A stretch of 17,940 bases of DNA, from NCBI GenBank assembly GCA_035622335.1, contig DASPVO010000020.1, positions 1 through 17,940 of the forward strand, in the 5' to 3' direction. The translations under genes and the position numbers were made by a program. The notes under the pieces are model-generated. The model searched no databases. It worked only from the letters and a program-made list of their open reading frames with translations, and was not told where the DNA came from. Of this stretch, positions 1-6,705 are shown one piece after another. The number at the start of each line of letters is the position of its first letter. Position 1 is the stretch's first letter. This DNA is from DATJAJ01 sp035622335 (GTDB taxonomy: Archaea > Thermoproteota > Nitrososphaeria > Nitrososphaerales > Gagatemarchaeaceae).

Positions 1-265
1 AGACGAGGACCTTCTTCTTCCCGTGGATGTCGCCAAGCTTGCCGAGGATCGGCGTCACCGCCGTCCCGAAGACTGTGTAGAGGGCGAGAACCAGTGTGGT
101 CTCTCCAAGGGAGACCTTGTACTGCTCCGCTATCTTTGGCAACGAAGTGTAGAGCATGATCTCTATGTACATCACCGTGAGCACTACGAGCCCGAACAAG
201 ACCAGCGCTCTTCTTGCGTACCTTACGTCGAATTCCTGGGGCTGGGTCACTGGGTTTCTCGCCAC
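1..265 (-). CDS. MFS transporter, N-terminal part (runs off the window)
   Basis: This is the start of a major facilitator superfamily permease, a multi-pass membrane transporter driven by ion gradients; the substrate cannot be told from this piece. The frame read leftward from GTG at 265 gives a short basic/polar N-terminus, a first hydrophobic helix (ALVLFGLVVLTVMYIEIML), then TSLPKIAEQYKVS, a second hydrophobic stretch, and the loop GKLGDIHGKKKVLV. That loop is the classic MFS motif A (GxLaDrxGrkxxl) between TM2 and TM3. The GTG at 265 puts TM1 at about residue 20, as is usual. Two GTG codons further upstream are also in frame, so the start is uncertain. The gene is the last in a run of minus-strand genes but sits 315 bp from its upstream neighbour, so it probably has its own promoter. 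The C-terminal part is outside the window. Confidence 0.85.
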   Translation of the reverse strand, partial: MARNPVTQPQEFDVRYARRALVLFGLVVLTVMYIEIMLYTSLPKIAEQYKVSLGETTLVLALYTVFGTAVTPILGKLGDIHGKKKVLV

Positions 266-580
266 CTGTGAGTTGGGATGACCAAACGATGCGTCCTGGG
301 GCACTCCCTCCGCAGCCCGTTCATTAATCCTCCTCGAGACAGGGTTGAGCACGAAGTGTCTTCGTCCGAATCGGTTCGGACAGAAACACCCTCGACCCTG
401 CTGAGCGTACTCCTGACCCTCCTCGGAAGGATGGATTTGTCCCCTCCATCGCCTAGATGGAGGAGAGAGAAGCGGGATTAACCCTCCTTAACAGCATTAG
501 TTAATTTTCAACGCAGTAGTTGAGTCTGGCGTGTCCTCGTGCTCACGTCTCAGTTTGCCAGTTCGCCCACGCCCGAGAGC
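266..580 (-). promoter_or_regulatory. 315-bp non-coding leader/promoter region of the MFS gene with two inverted repeats
   Basis: No convincing gene lies here. On the minus strand there is an AT-rich TATA-like stretch at about 498-510, and then two inverted repeats on the way to the transporter start. CCTCCATC/GATGGAGG lies at 443-463 with a 5-nt loop. The 18-bp near-perfect palindrome GTCCGAATCGGTTCGGAC lies at 364-381 and is a plausible repressor operator. A 25-codon ORF (324 down to 247) begins with ATG four bases after GAGGAGG and overlaps the transporter start in another frame. It may be a leader peptide or chance. Neither hairpin is followed by a clear T-run, so I do not call them terminators. 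Confidence 0.4.
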
Positions 581-907
581 CTAGACGCCTTCGACCAGGA
601 CAAGCAAGCGGCCTTTGAAGGCAAGCGGTGCGATGACGCGGGCCTCCGAGTTCTCGAGTGATTGATACCAAGCCTTTGCTTGTTCCATGGAGGGGAACTC
701 GACCATCGAGGGGCGGCGCAGACTGGACTCTCCCTCAACGACCGCCAAGTCGGTGTTCGAGACTAAGAAACGCCCTCCATACTTCTGTATGACCGGGCCG
801 GCAACTTGGCCGAATCGCTTGAGATTGGCTTCGTCCCCAAATCCCTCTACGAGAGAAATCAAGTAAGCGACAGGCTTTCGAGGACTGTCAGAGGACTTCG
901 GCTCCAT
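581..907 (-). CDS. DUF1330 family protein
   Basis: A 108-residue protein with the features of the DUF1330 family (small dimeric alpha/beta-barrel proteins of unknown function). The N-terminal strand is VAYLISLVEG; then come a helix ending in the diagnostic KYGGRFLVSN (about residues 42-51), a VVEGE turn, the MVEFPSMEQAKAWYQS helix (about 68-83), and a C-terminal GRLLVLVEGV. Its length is normal for the family. It starts with ATG only 3 nt after the stop of the SRPBCC gene upstream, so the two are almost certainly co-transcribed. Its neighbours are small proteins of stress or ligand-binding type, but no substrate or reaction can be assigned. The family call is strong; the function is unknown. 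Confidence 0.85.
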   Translation of the reverse strand: MEPKSSDSPRKPVAYLISLVEGFGDEANLKRFGQVAGPVIQKYGGRFLVSNTDLAVVEGESSLRRPSMVEFPSMEQAKAWYQSLENSEARVIAPLAFKGRLLVLVEGV

Positions 908-910
908 AAC

Positions 911-1327
911 TCAACTCCCACCGAAGTACTTCCGCACACTGGGGAGGTAGGTCTCCCCCCATCCCTTCTCAAGACGCCCCTGGAAGTAGAAGGGAATCCC
1001 CCGATGGTCGAGGATGATCTTGGTGCCGTTACCGTCCTGTTCGAATGTCAGAGTGAGCAATGAGAAATCGCCCTCCTTCCAGTCGCGGTGCCTCCAGGCC
1101 TCTACTATTCTCTTGCCGGGAATGAGCTCGACGATGACGCCGGAGTGAACGCCGCCTCGAAGAAACGTCCCTCCCACCTGCGGTGAGCCTTGGACGACCC
1201 TGCCGATCATTTCGGAATGGGCCTCGCTGTCTAGCCAAGCCTCGTAGACCCTCGCTGGCGAAGCTTTGACCACGGTCTCGACGTGGATGTTGTACGTCTC
1301 AGGAGCGTTCAAAGACTCGGGATTCAC
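911..1327 (-). CDS. SRPBCC (AHSA1/START-like) domain protein, first of three
   Basis: A 138-residue protein with the SRPBCC/AHSA1 helix-grip fold. An N-terminal strand (YNIHVETVVKASPARVYEAWLD) leads into the typical helix, followed by VGGTFLRGG, then IVELIPGKRIVEAWRH, LTLTFEQDGNGTKIILDHRGIP, and a C-terminal helix (GWGETYLPSVRKYFG) that would close the hydrophobic pocket. Family members bind or process hydrophobic ligands, or act as Hsp90 co-chaperone-like domains; which applies here cannot be told. The start is GTG at 1327; CTTTTAGAAG at 1353-1362 is a weak TATA candidate. It sits 37 nt after the second SRPBCC gene and 3 nt before the DUF1330 gene. It differs in sequence from the other two copies, so the trio is an old paralogous set or a functional cluster rather than a recent duplication. 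Confidence 0.85.
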   Translation of the reverse strand: MNPESLNAPETYNIHVETVVKASPARVYEAWLDSEAHSEMIGRVVQGSPQVGGTFLRGGVHSGVIVELIPGKRIVEAWRHRDWKEGDFSLLTLTFEQDGNGTKIILDHRGIPFYFQGRLEKGWGETYLPSVRKYFGGS

Positions 1328-1364
1328 AACTGTCTCACTGCTTGAGTCGACTCTTCTAAAAGCC

Positions 1365-1784
1365 CTATCCTGGAGTACCTCTTCCAGTTTCTGCGAAAGC
1401 CTTGATGCTGCCCATCAGGAAACTCCAGGCATCCTCGCATACACCGAAGCATCCGCACTCGGGAGGCAGACCAACGTGCTGAAAGCGAAGTTTGGAGCTG
1501 TTCGGGCGCACGCCCTCGATGTCGAAAACAAGCCTTGTACCGACCCACTCAGGCCAGACGTTGTGGTCCGGAACATCCCACTCGACCCTTTCGGTCGAAC
1601 CTCCCTTGGCAAGACTGATGTGGTAAAGATGACCGCTAGAGAAGCTGAGCTGCACCAACCCTGAGTTCTTATCGGTCGTGAGGGCCTTGCACCACCAGCC
1701 GTGGAGTCCCTCTGGGGTCGAGACTGCCCGATAGACGATCTCCTGTGGAGCTAGGACATTCACTTCTTTCGATATTCCTTCCAA
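1365..1784 (-). CDS. SRPBCC (AHSA1/START-like) domain protein, second of three
   Basis: A 139-residue SRPBCC protein. ISKEVNVLAPQEIVYRAVSTPEGLHGWWC is the family's first strand, helix and the W-containing segment after it. Strands follow (LVQLSFSSGHLYHISL, TRLVFDIEGV, SKLRFQHVGLPPE), then the closing helix EDAWSFLMGSIKAFAE. The segment LPPECGCFGVCEDAW has three Cys within about six residues, which is unusual for the family and could bind metal or form a redox pair. The start is TTG at 1784. A minus-strand AT-rich stretch at about 1830-1840 is a possible promoter, leaving a short leader. The gene lies 82 nt after the third SRPBCC gene. Confidence 0.8.
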   Translation of the reverse strand: MEGISKEVNVLAPQEIVYRAVSTPEGLHGWWCKALTTDKNSGLVQLSFSSGHLYHISLAKGGSTERVEWDVPDHNVWPEWVGTRLVFDIEGVRPNSSKLRFQHVGLPPECGCFGVCEDAWSFLMGSIKAFAETGRGTPG

Positions 1785-1866
1785 TCTAGAATTCGCCCTC
1801 CAGCAGCCACGCCTTGGCCATCCCGTGCAAATCTAATTTTGACAAAAATGGCGCATCCTCTCAATG

Positions 1867-2283
1867 TCAGAAGCTGTCTTCCTTCGACCTCAGGTCGGCA
1901 CCGTGGTCCAGCACTGACTTTAGGTTCGTCAAGTAGTAGGACCAACCCGCCGATGACTGGGCCAACGCGTCCGTCGTCTCGAAGCCTGTGTGGCTCAGCT
2001 TCAGCAACGTCCCCTTCCCCTTCCTCGCGAGCGCGAAAGAAGCTACGCCTTCGACCCATGAAAAGGAGACCGCCTTGTTCTCCTTCATCCCTCGAATCTT
2101 TCCCTCCCAGACGAAACCGTTCTTCATCACGAGAGTGAACCGACCCCCCTCAGCAGGATCGATCATGGCCTTAGTCGAGAACCATCTCGTCAGCGATTCG
2201 GGTCGTGTGAGCGAAGAGAAGACCTGCTCCGGCGAAGCTTCCAGGAAGTAGGACAGATTGATATCAGGTAGCTTGCTGGTCAA
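1867..2283 (-). CDS. SRPBCC (AHSA1/START-like) domain protein, third of three
   Basis: A 138-residue protein with the clearest AHSA1-like pattern of the three. It has INLSYFLEASPEQVFSSLT, then RWFSTKAMIDPAEGGRFTL with the typical W after the first helix and the GGRF turn. VWEGKIRGMKENKAVSFSW, GTLLKLSHTGF and a C-terminal helix (SAGWSYYLTNLKSVLDHG) follow. This last helix closely matches the family pattern GWxxxLxxLKxxLExG. The start is TTG at 2283, 9 nt after the stop of the NTF2-like gene, so the two are likely co-transcribed and perhaps translationally coupled. The function is inferred to be binding of a hydrophobic ligand; no substrate can be named. Confidence 0.85.
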   Translation of the reverse strand: MTSKLPDINLSYFLEASPEQVFSSLTRPESLTRWFSTKAMIDPAEGGRFTLVMKNGFVWEGKIRGMKENKAVSFSWVEGVASFALARKGKGTLLKLSHTGFETTDALAQSSAGWSYYLTNLKSVLDHGADLRSKEDSF

Positions 2284-2292
2284 CCCGTTACA

Positions 2293-2727
2293 TCACTGGC
2301 CCAGCACGCAGAAGACCACCTGTTCGGATTGGATCTTGGCGTTGTCATTGAGCATGTAGAGCCTTGCCCCCACAAGAGGAACCTCAGGTCCTCCTGGGCC
2401 AAAGACCGCCTTCACCGTGACCATCACGAGGGCGTTTCGGTCATCACCTGCGCTCCCGTTGATCTGGGCACTCCCTGGCACGACGACTTCACCGAACTTG
2501 ACGAGCCCACGCATGTACTCTTCCGCCCCAACGGTGTCCGTCGGGGGCATTGTGGGTTGAGTCGTCGTCACCGTTACGTGCACGTCGTCCGAGAGCCCGC
2601 TTCGGGCGCTCTCGTAGTCTCGGTTGTTCCATGCCTCGATGTGGGCTAACGCCACCTCAACGGCACGAGATTTTGGCTTCGAAGCTGTTTTGCTCATGGC
2701 CGTCCGTTGGCTGTTTAGGGAGTTCAA
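2293..2727 (-). CDS. NTF2-like / SnoaL-like protein
   Basis: A 144-residue protein of the NTF2-like fold. The helix VEVALAHIEAWNNRDYESARSGLSDDVHV is the hallmark of SnoaL-like and related proteins (helix, then a strand with acidic residues). GAEEYMRGLVKFGEVV, strands LVMVTVKAVFGPG, VGARLYMLNDNAKIQSEQVVF and a short tail follow. Members include polyketide cyclases, ketosteroid isomerases and many ligand-binding proteins of unknown role, so the activity is open. TTG at 2727 lies about 27 nt from the centre of the AT-rich CTAAATT at 2751-2757, which suits a leaderless start. AAGGAGG at 2729-2735 is too close to that TTG to serve it. ATG at 2697 is the alternative start and would remove ten residues. 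It is the first gene after the FilR1-like regulator, 61 nt downstream. Confidence 0.7.
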   Translation of the reverse strand: MNSLNSQRTAMSKTASKPKSRAVEVALAHIEAWNNRDYESARSGLSDDVHVTVTTTQPTMPPTDTVGAEEYMRGLVKFGEVVVPGSAQINGSAGDDRNALVMVTVKAVFGPGGPEVPLVGARLYMLNDNAKIQSEQVVFCVLGQ

Positions 2728-2788
2728 TCCTCCTTAGCGTGAATACTAAGAATTTAGGAACTCCGTCACACCCATCCGGTTTGGAGAA

Positions 2789-3652
2789 TCAGGACTTGGA
2801 GAACGGGCTGGGTGCGTGGAACCTCTTGGCCTTAGACCAATAGTACTCGAAGAGGTCGTTGCACCAAGCTCGAAAGACGGGGTCCTTCCCTGCGAATCCG
2901 GCTCCAAAATCTATCACTCCTTCCAACGTAGGAAAGACGACACCGGCAACCGATTCGTTGATGGCCATCGCGACGCTCACATCCTTGAGCGTCCCAATCT
3001 CGCACCTGGCCAGCTTTGACCTGTATTCTGAAACGACCCTGGGGTCGACGGTCTGGGCGCTCACGACCCTTACGAGGATTTCATCCGAACTCCACCAGCT
3101 CCCTATGCCCGGCCACTGTGGGAAGAGCCTGTCAGAGATGAGCCAGACGTGGTCTCTCGCCTCTGAGACCACTGTCTTGATGTGATCCAAGACAAGGCTG
3201 ATGTGTCCTACGTACTCTCCCGTCGCCAGCGCGCCTATCCTTTCCGTGAACCCATCGGGCAGGAACGAGAGGTCGTGGGACGTGAAGAATCCCTGATGCT
3301 CTAGGACAAATTCAATCCCAGGCAGGAGCTTCATGACCAGCTTCCCTGCTTCCGTGAGCTCGTAGTTGCCTCCCGGTCCCTTCCTCACTAAGCCCGCGCC
3401 GCTGAGCCGCGCGAGATGACGGGAACACTCTGGGAAGGAAGCACCGATGGCCTTTGTCAGGGTCGACATTCTCTGCCCGCCGGAGGCGACCTCTGACAGC
3501 AGTTTCAGTCGGTCGGAGTTTGCCAGGTTGAACAGGAGCTCGGCCAACCCTGTTTCGCTCTCTTGGCGGTCCACTCTGGGGACAGGACTCCAGCGTTGAA
3601 TTAAGGAATTCGACGAGTTGGCGCGGGGGTGGCACAACTTTTCGCCGTCCAA
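2789..3652 (-). CDS. Winged-helix regulator with FilR1-type (DUF1724) C-terminal domain
   Basis: A 287-residue transcription factor. Residues ~36-110 form an ArsR-like winged helix: AELLFNLANSDRLKLLSEV, then the recognition region SFPECSRHLARLSGAGLVRK, the wing GGNYELTEAG, and MKLLPG. Residues ~126-265 (LSFLPDGFTERIGALATGEYVGH, then DHIKTVVSEARDHVWLISDR) match the middle/C-terminal domain of FilR1-type archaeal regulators. That domain is thought to sense a small ligand, not known here. TTG at 3652 is exactly one TATA spacing (centre about 27 nt) from TTATAAA at 3676-3682, supporting a leaderless start. It heads the minus-strand cluster of SRPBCC, NTF2-like and DUF1330 genes and is divergent from a surface-protein gene, so either or both are plausible targets. 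The family call is strong; the targets are inferred. Confidence 0.85.
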   Translation of the reverse strand: MDGEKLCHPRANSSNSLIQRWSPVPRVDRQESETGLAELLFNLANSDRLKLLSEVASGGQRMSTLTKAIGASFPECSRHLARLSGAGLVRKGPGGNYELTEAGKLVMKLLPGIEFVLEHQGFFTSHDLSFLPDGFTERIGALATGEYVGHISLVLDHIKTVVSEARDHVWLISDRLFPQWPGIGSWWSSDEILVRVVSAQTVDPRVVSEYRSKLARCEIGTLKDVSVAMAINESVAGVVFPTLEGVIDFGAGFAGKDPVFRAWCNDLFEYYWSKAKRFHAPSPFSKS

Positions 3653-3711
3653 TTCGAGAACTAAGTGTGCAAATGTTTATAATTTCAATTTCTTGAATTC
3701 TTAGAAGAATC
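3653..3711. promoter_or_regulatory. Divergent promoter region with a single shared TATA box
   Basis: TTTATAA at 3676-3682 is read as a TATA box on either strand. Its centre (3679) is 27 nt from the TTG of the regulator on the minus strand and 33 nt from the TTG of the surface-protein gene on the plus strand. AT-rich flanks lie on both sides (AAATG before, TTTCAATTTC after). No second TATA candidate of similar quality is present in these 59 bp, so the two genes probably compete for, or share, one TBP site. Confidence 0.65.
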
Positions 3712-4791
3712 TTGAAGATAGAGAGAAGGCTTGGGATTGCCCAAGCCGTTCTGGCTGTGATCGTGATAGTCGTGATTGCTGTGGCTGCGGTGGGAGCTTA
3801 CTTCGTCCTCGCGCCGAAAAGTTCCTCGAGCAGCACGACATCCTCTACGACCACTTCATCCCCCGCCTCGACCACGCAGAGTAGCACGGCGTCTCCCACC
3901 TCGACGAGCCTTACAAGCTCTAGTACGGCGACAACGCCAAGCCCCACTTCGACCACAAGCACCAGCACAAGCTCGTCGTCGACTTCGACCAGCACAACCA
4001 CGAGCTCGTCTTCGAGCTCCGTCAACTCGACCACTTCAACCACGACCACCTCGACTTCGAATTCCACCAGCTCAACCTACTTGCTTGGGGTAAGCGGAGA
4101 GACGACCGCGCTGGGCCTCAATACTACCTCCGGAGCGCCCATAAACGAGACCGCGTCTTTCACCTCTCAGGACTCAGACGTCTACATGTGGGCCAACTTT
4201 ACCAACGTGCAGATCTCCGAGACCATAGTCTTCGCCTGGTACTATCCCAACGGTACACGGTATTCGAACTCCACTGGAACCCTGCAGTCCGGCCACGCGT
4301 GGGTAGCCGAGTACGGTCGCATCGCCCTGGAAGGGACACCGGCCGCGAGTGTGCAAGGGAATTGGTCAGTACTCGTCTACGTCGGCGGCGCTGAAATCCT
4401 GGCCGAGCCGTTCTACGTCGGAACCTATGTTTCGCCCTTGCAAATCTCGTTCAGCTCGCTCGGGCCCAGCACCAACTCGAGTTGGTATCCGTACAACAGC
4501 ACGGTTTACTACACGCCGAACAGCCCGCAGGTCAATTCCTACGTGTTGTTCACGAACGTTGGTTCAGCCTCCTACAACATCACCTACGAGTTCGTTACGC
4601 CACAGGGAGCCGACTATGCCACGGTCAACGCAGGCGTCATCAAGGGACCAGTCTCCTCAGAAGATGTGTATGCAACTCTGGACATCAACGGGTATCCTGC
4701 TGCGAGCTCGCTTGGTTGGTGGAAGATTCTGGTCTTCATCAACAACAACTACAGCAGCCCGGCCTTGGTCCAGTCTTTCAACATTAGCTAG
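3712..4791 (+). CDS. Membrane-anchored surface protein with Ser/Thr stalk and duplicated beta domain
   Basis: A 359-residue protein that I cannot assign to a named family. Residues 1-7 are basic, ~8-34 form a hydrophobic signal anchor (AVLAVIVIVVIAVAAVGAY), and ~36-121 are almost pure Ser/Thr with a few Pro and Ala, a typical extended, probably glycosylated stalk. Residues ~122-359 are an extracellular beta-rich region with many N-x-S/T sequons; I count about thirteen in the protein. The region looks like two repeats: FTNV...YPNGTRY...GTPAASVQGNWSVLVYV and FTNV...TPQGADY...GYPAASSLGWWKILVFI. TTG at 3712 fits the shared TATA box. The gene is divergent from the FilR1-like regulator. The location (outer face of the cytoplasmic membrane or cell wall) is inferred from topology. 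Confidence 0.75.
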   Translation: MKIERRLGIAQAVLAVIVIVVIAVAAVGAYFVLAPKSSSSSTTSSTTTSSPASTTQSSTASPTSTSLTSSSTATTPSPTSTTSTSTSSSSTSTSTTTSSSSSSVNSTTSTTTTSTSNSTSSTYLLGVSGETTALGLNTTSGAPINETASFTSQDSDVYMWANFTNVQISETIVFAWYYPNGTRYSNSTGTLQSGHAWVAEYGRIALEGTPAASVQGNWSVLVYVGGAEILAEPFYVGTYVSPLQISFSSLGPSTNSSWYPYNSTVYYTPNSPQVNSYVLFTNVGSASYNITYEFVTPQGADYATVNAGVIKGPVSSEDVYATLDINGYPAASSLGWWKILVFINNNYSSPALVQSFNIS

Positions 4792-4886
4792 CCTTTGGAC
4801 TGAACGAAGCTTACGTTTCGACAGTATTCCTTATCAACGCTAGCCGCGGCGGAACCGGCTCGATGAATTGGACAGACTCTACCTTG

Positions 4887-5738
4887 CTAACGTTTCTTTC
4901 TGAGAAAGACCAAAGACAGGACTAGGGCAATGACTATGACGACTCCAGCACCGGCGATTCCTATTAGGAGTGTACCTCCTGTGCTCGAACCCTTCGAACT
5001 GGACGACGAGGAGCTTGTAGAGGCACTGGTTGAGCTCTTAGAAGTTTGAGACGACTGCTGTCCCTCAGCCGATGAGCTCGATTGAGTGACTGCGGTGGAG
5101 TTCGAAACAGACACTGGCGAGTATCTCGTGAGCGAGAAATCTTCTGAGAAAGTGTAGTCCTCTCTGCAGGTACTGGGGATGATGCTGCCGTTCGACGTCG
5201 TGTTCCATACCCAGTACTGGCCCTCATACTCCCCCGTGATGCTATTTTCACTCACCGTCGCGTTGAACGTCGTGCCCCATATTTGGTTCAGGCTACAATT
5301 CTCGACGAGGGGGGTGTTGGCTGGCGTGCACCTTTGCATGGAACCGTTGGTGATTCCGCCTGTGCTGTTCACTACGTTCTCTGCCATACCGTCGATGGAT
5401 TGGATAAAGTAATGGCCGATTATCACGGGGCAAGAGGTATCTGTGAGGTACTTGCCATACAGAAAATCTCCAGATTGCCCATGAAATGTAGTTGTAGTAT
5501 CACTTATCACTATGATGTCACCGTTGTTGTTTATCCACGATCCTGTTAGGTTGAAAGACCAGTTGTAAGGAGGAGTGGTTGCAGACGTGGTGTTTGCTTG
5601 GGCCGGCACTGAGTGAAGGCGCGGGGACTTGGCGCTCAGCGCTTCGGGAGAAACGGAGCCCGTTCGGACTTGTACCACTCCGCTCAACAGTATCAAGCAA
5701 ATGACGAGACCCACCTCCAGAGACCCTGACCTCAACAT
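4887..5738 (-). CDS. Secreted protein with C-terminal Ser-rich stalk and membrane anchor
   Basis: A 283-residue protein of unknown family with type I topology. It has a signal peptide (~residues 8-26, VGLVICLILLSGVV), then an extracellular domain of about 180 residues with several N-glycosylation sequons. Four Cys outside the signal (about 103, 137, 148, 191) could form two disulfides. A Ser/Thr/Gln stalk (~210-255) is followed by a transmembrane helix (LLIGIAGAGVVIVIALVLSLVFL) and a basic stop-transfer tail, RKKR. The motif SWINNNGDIIVISDTT near residue 67 starts the beta-rich part. A minus-strand TATA-like GATTTAATACC at 5758-5768 lies about 25 nt from ATG 5738, so the mRNA is probably leaderless. 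It is convergent with the neighbour at 3712-4791 and has the opposite anchor arrangement. Confidence 0.75.
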   Translation of the reverse strand: MLRSGSLEVGLVICLILLSGVVQVRTGSVSPEALSAKSPRLHSVPAQANTTSATTPPYNWSFNLTGSWINNNGDIIVISDTTTTFHGQSGDFLYGKYLTDTSCPVIIGHYFIQSIDGMAENVVNSTGGITNGSMQRCTPANTPLVENCSLNQIWGTTFNATVSENSITGEYEGQYWVWNTTSNGSIIPSTCREDYTFSEDFSLTRYSPVSVSNSTAVTQSSSSAEGQQSSQTSKSSTSASTSSSSSSSKGSSTGGTLLIGIAGAGVVIVIALVLSLVFLRKKR

Positions 5739-5757
5739 GGCCGCGTTGGCATGCGAG

Positions 5758-5768
5758 GTATTAAATCG
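5758..5768 (-). promoter_or_regulatory. TATA box for the C-anchored surface protein
   Basis: GATTTAATACC on the minus strand is centred about 25 nt upstream of the ATG at 5738, with no Shine-Dalgarno sequence between. This is the arrangement of a leaderless archaeal promoter. Confidence 0.5.
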
Positions 5769-5800
5769 CTTTTGCCACGCTCGCAGGGAGGCGGAACGTC

Positions 5801-6610
5801 TTACGACTGGGTCGCAGATACGAGTTTGATTACAAGGCTGTAAGAGCCCCCGGATTCGGTCCCCGATTCTGTGAAATTAGTCAGCATTTTGAAATATCTG
5901 CCGTCACTTTCGACTTGTCCGGCAGTTATCGAGATACTCCCGCTGAATCCTCCATAAGTTGCCGTTCCCGAATAGGTTGTAACAGTCATTGTTAGCTCTC
6001 CATAGGTCGTTGTTGCTGGAGCTCCCGCTGAGAGACCTCCATAGATAGTTGCGTACGTAGTAGGAAAGCTGGCGGCGACGGTCAAGTAGTAAGGCAGAGC
6101 GCCAAGATAGGTGTCCGCAAGAGCTTGCGCTGTTGCCCCTGTGAAGTTCTGCGAGGACGCAGTGAGCAAGACCACCGTTCCATTGTCCGCGACGTAGGCG
6201 AGCGCAGACGAGTTGGTTGTGGTTCCCGAACTCTGGCTAGATAGGGTGATGTTGAGTTCGGTCGTGAAGGTCCCTTCTACGTGGGGATAGTGGGCTACGA
6301 CGAAGGAAGTGGTGTATCCGGTGGTCTTTCCTGAAGATGTCTCGCTGTAGCTAAGCTGCATCTGAGAGAAGTTGCCTACCACGTCTTTCAGGCTCCCAGT
6401 GAAATAGCCAACTGCGGCCGTCGTCTCGGGAGTTGAGGAAGTGCCTGTGGAACTGCTTGAACTGGAGCTTGAGGCGCTTGGTGTCCTCGGCAGTTCAATG
6501 TATGCAGCTGCTGCTGCAACTAAAAGCACTGTGATAATGACGATCACAACAACGACCCTTCTGCTATCTTTCTTCTCCTTCCCTGCTCCTTGAGCAGAAG
6601 TGCCCAACAT
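5801..6610 (-). CDS. N-anchored surface protein with short Ser-rich linker
   Basis: A 269-residue protein not recognised as a known family. A cytoplasmic N-terminus (~1-18, GAGKEKKDSRR) precedes a single transmembrane helix (~19-40, VVVVIVIITVLLVAAAAAY). A Ser-rich linker (~45-62) and an extracellular domain of about 205 residues follow, rich in Thr, Ser, Tyr and Gly. Repeated beta-strand-like pieces such as TYGELTMTVTTYSG and GGFSGSISITAGQ suggest a beta fold. It lacks Cys after the anchor. TAAATATT at 6630-6637 on the minus strand lies about 23 nt from ATG 6610, a near-leaderless promoter. It is 62 nt upstream of the next minus-strand surface-protein gene, which has its own TATA box. A role at the cell surface is inferred; substrate binding cannot be shown. 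Confidence 0.7.
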   Translation of the reverse strand: MLGTSAQGAGKEKKDSRRVVVVIVIITVLLVAAAAAYIELPRTPSASSSSSSSSTGTSSTPETTAAVGYFTGSLKDVVGNFSQMQLSYSETSSGKTTGYTTSFVVAHYPHVEGTFTTELNITLSSQSSGTTTNSSALAYVADNGTVVLLTASSQNFTGATAQALADTYLGALPYYLTVAASFPTTYATIYGGLSAGAPATTTYGELTMTVTTYSGTATYGGFSGSISITAGQVESDGRYFKMLTNFTESGTESGGSYSLVIKLVSATQS

Positions 6611-6629
6611 CTGTTGCGGCCCAAGGTAG

Positions 6630-6637
6630 AATATTTA
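6630..6637 (-). promoter_or_regulatory. TATA box for the N-anchored surface protein
   Basis: TAAATATT on the minus strand, about 23 nt from the ATG at 6610; spacing suits a leaderless or near-leaderless transcript. Confidence 0.45.
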
Positions 6638-6705
6638 CGGTTAACGATGGGACCTAGTCCCTTGCCTTCTTCAAAGTGGTGGCGGACCACGCGCTCACTT
6701 GGTTG

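Noticed and set aside
3798..4067. Val/Glu/Leu-rich minus-strand frame
   Set aside because: It is the antisense of the Ser/Thr stalk codons; low complexity only.
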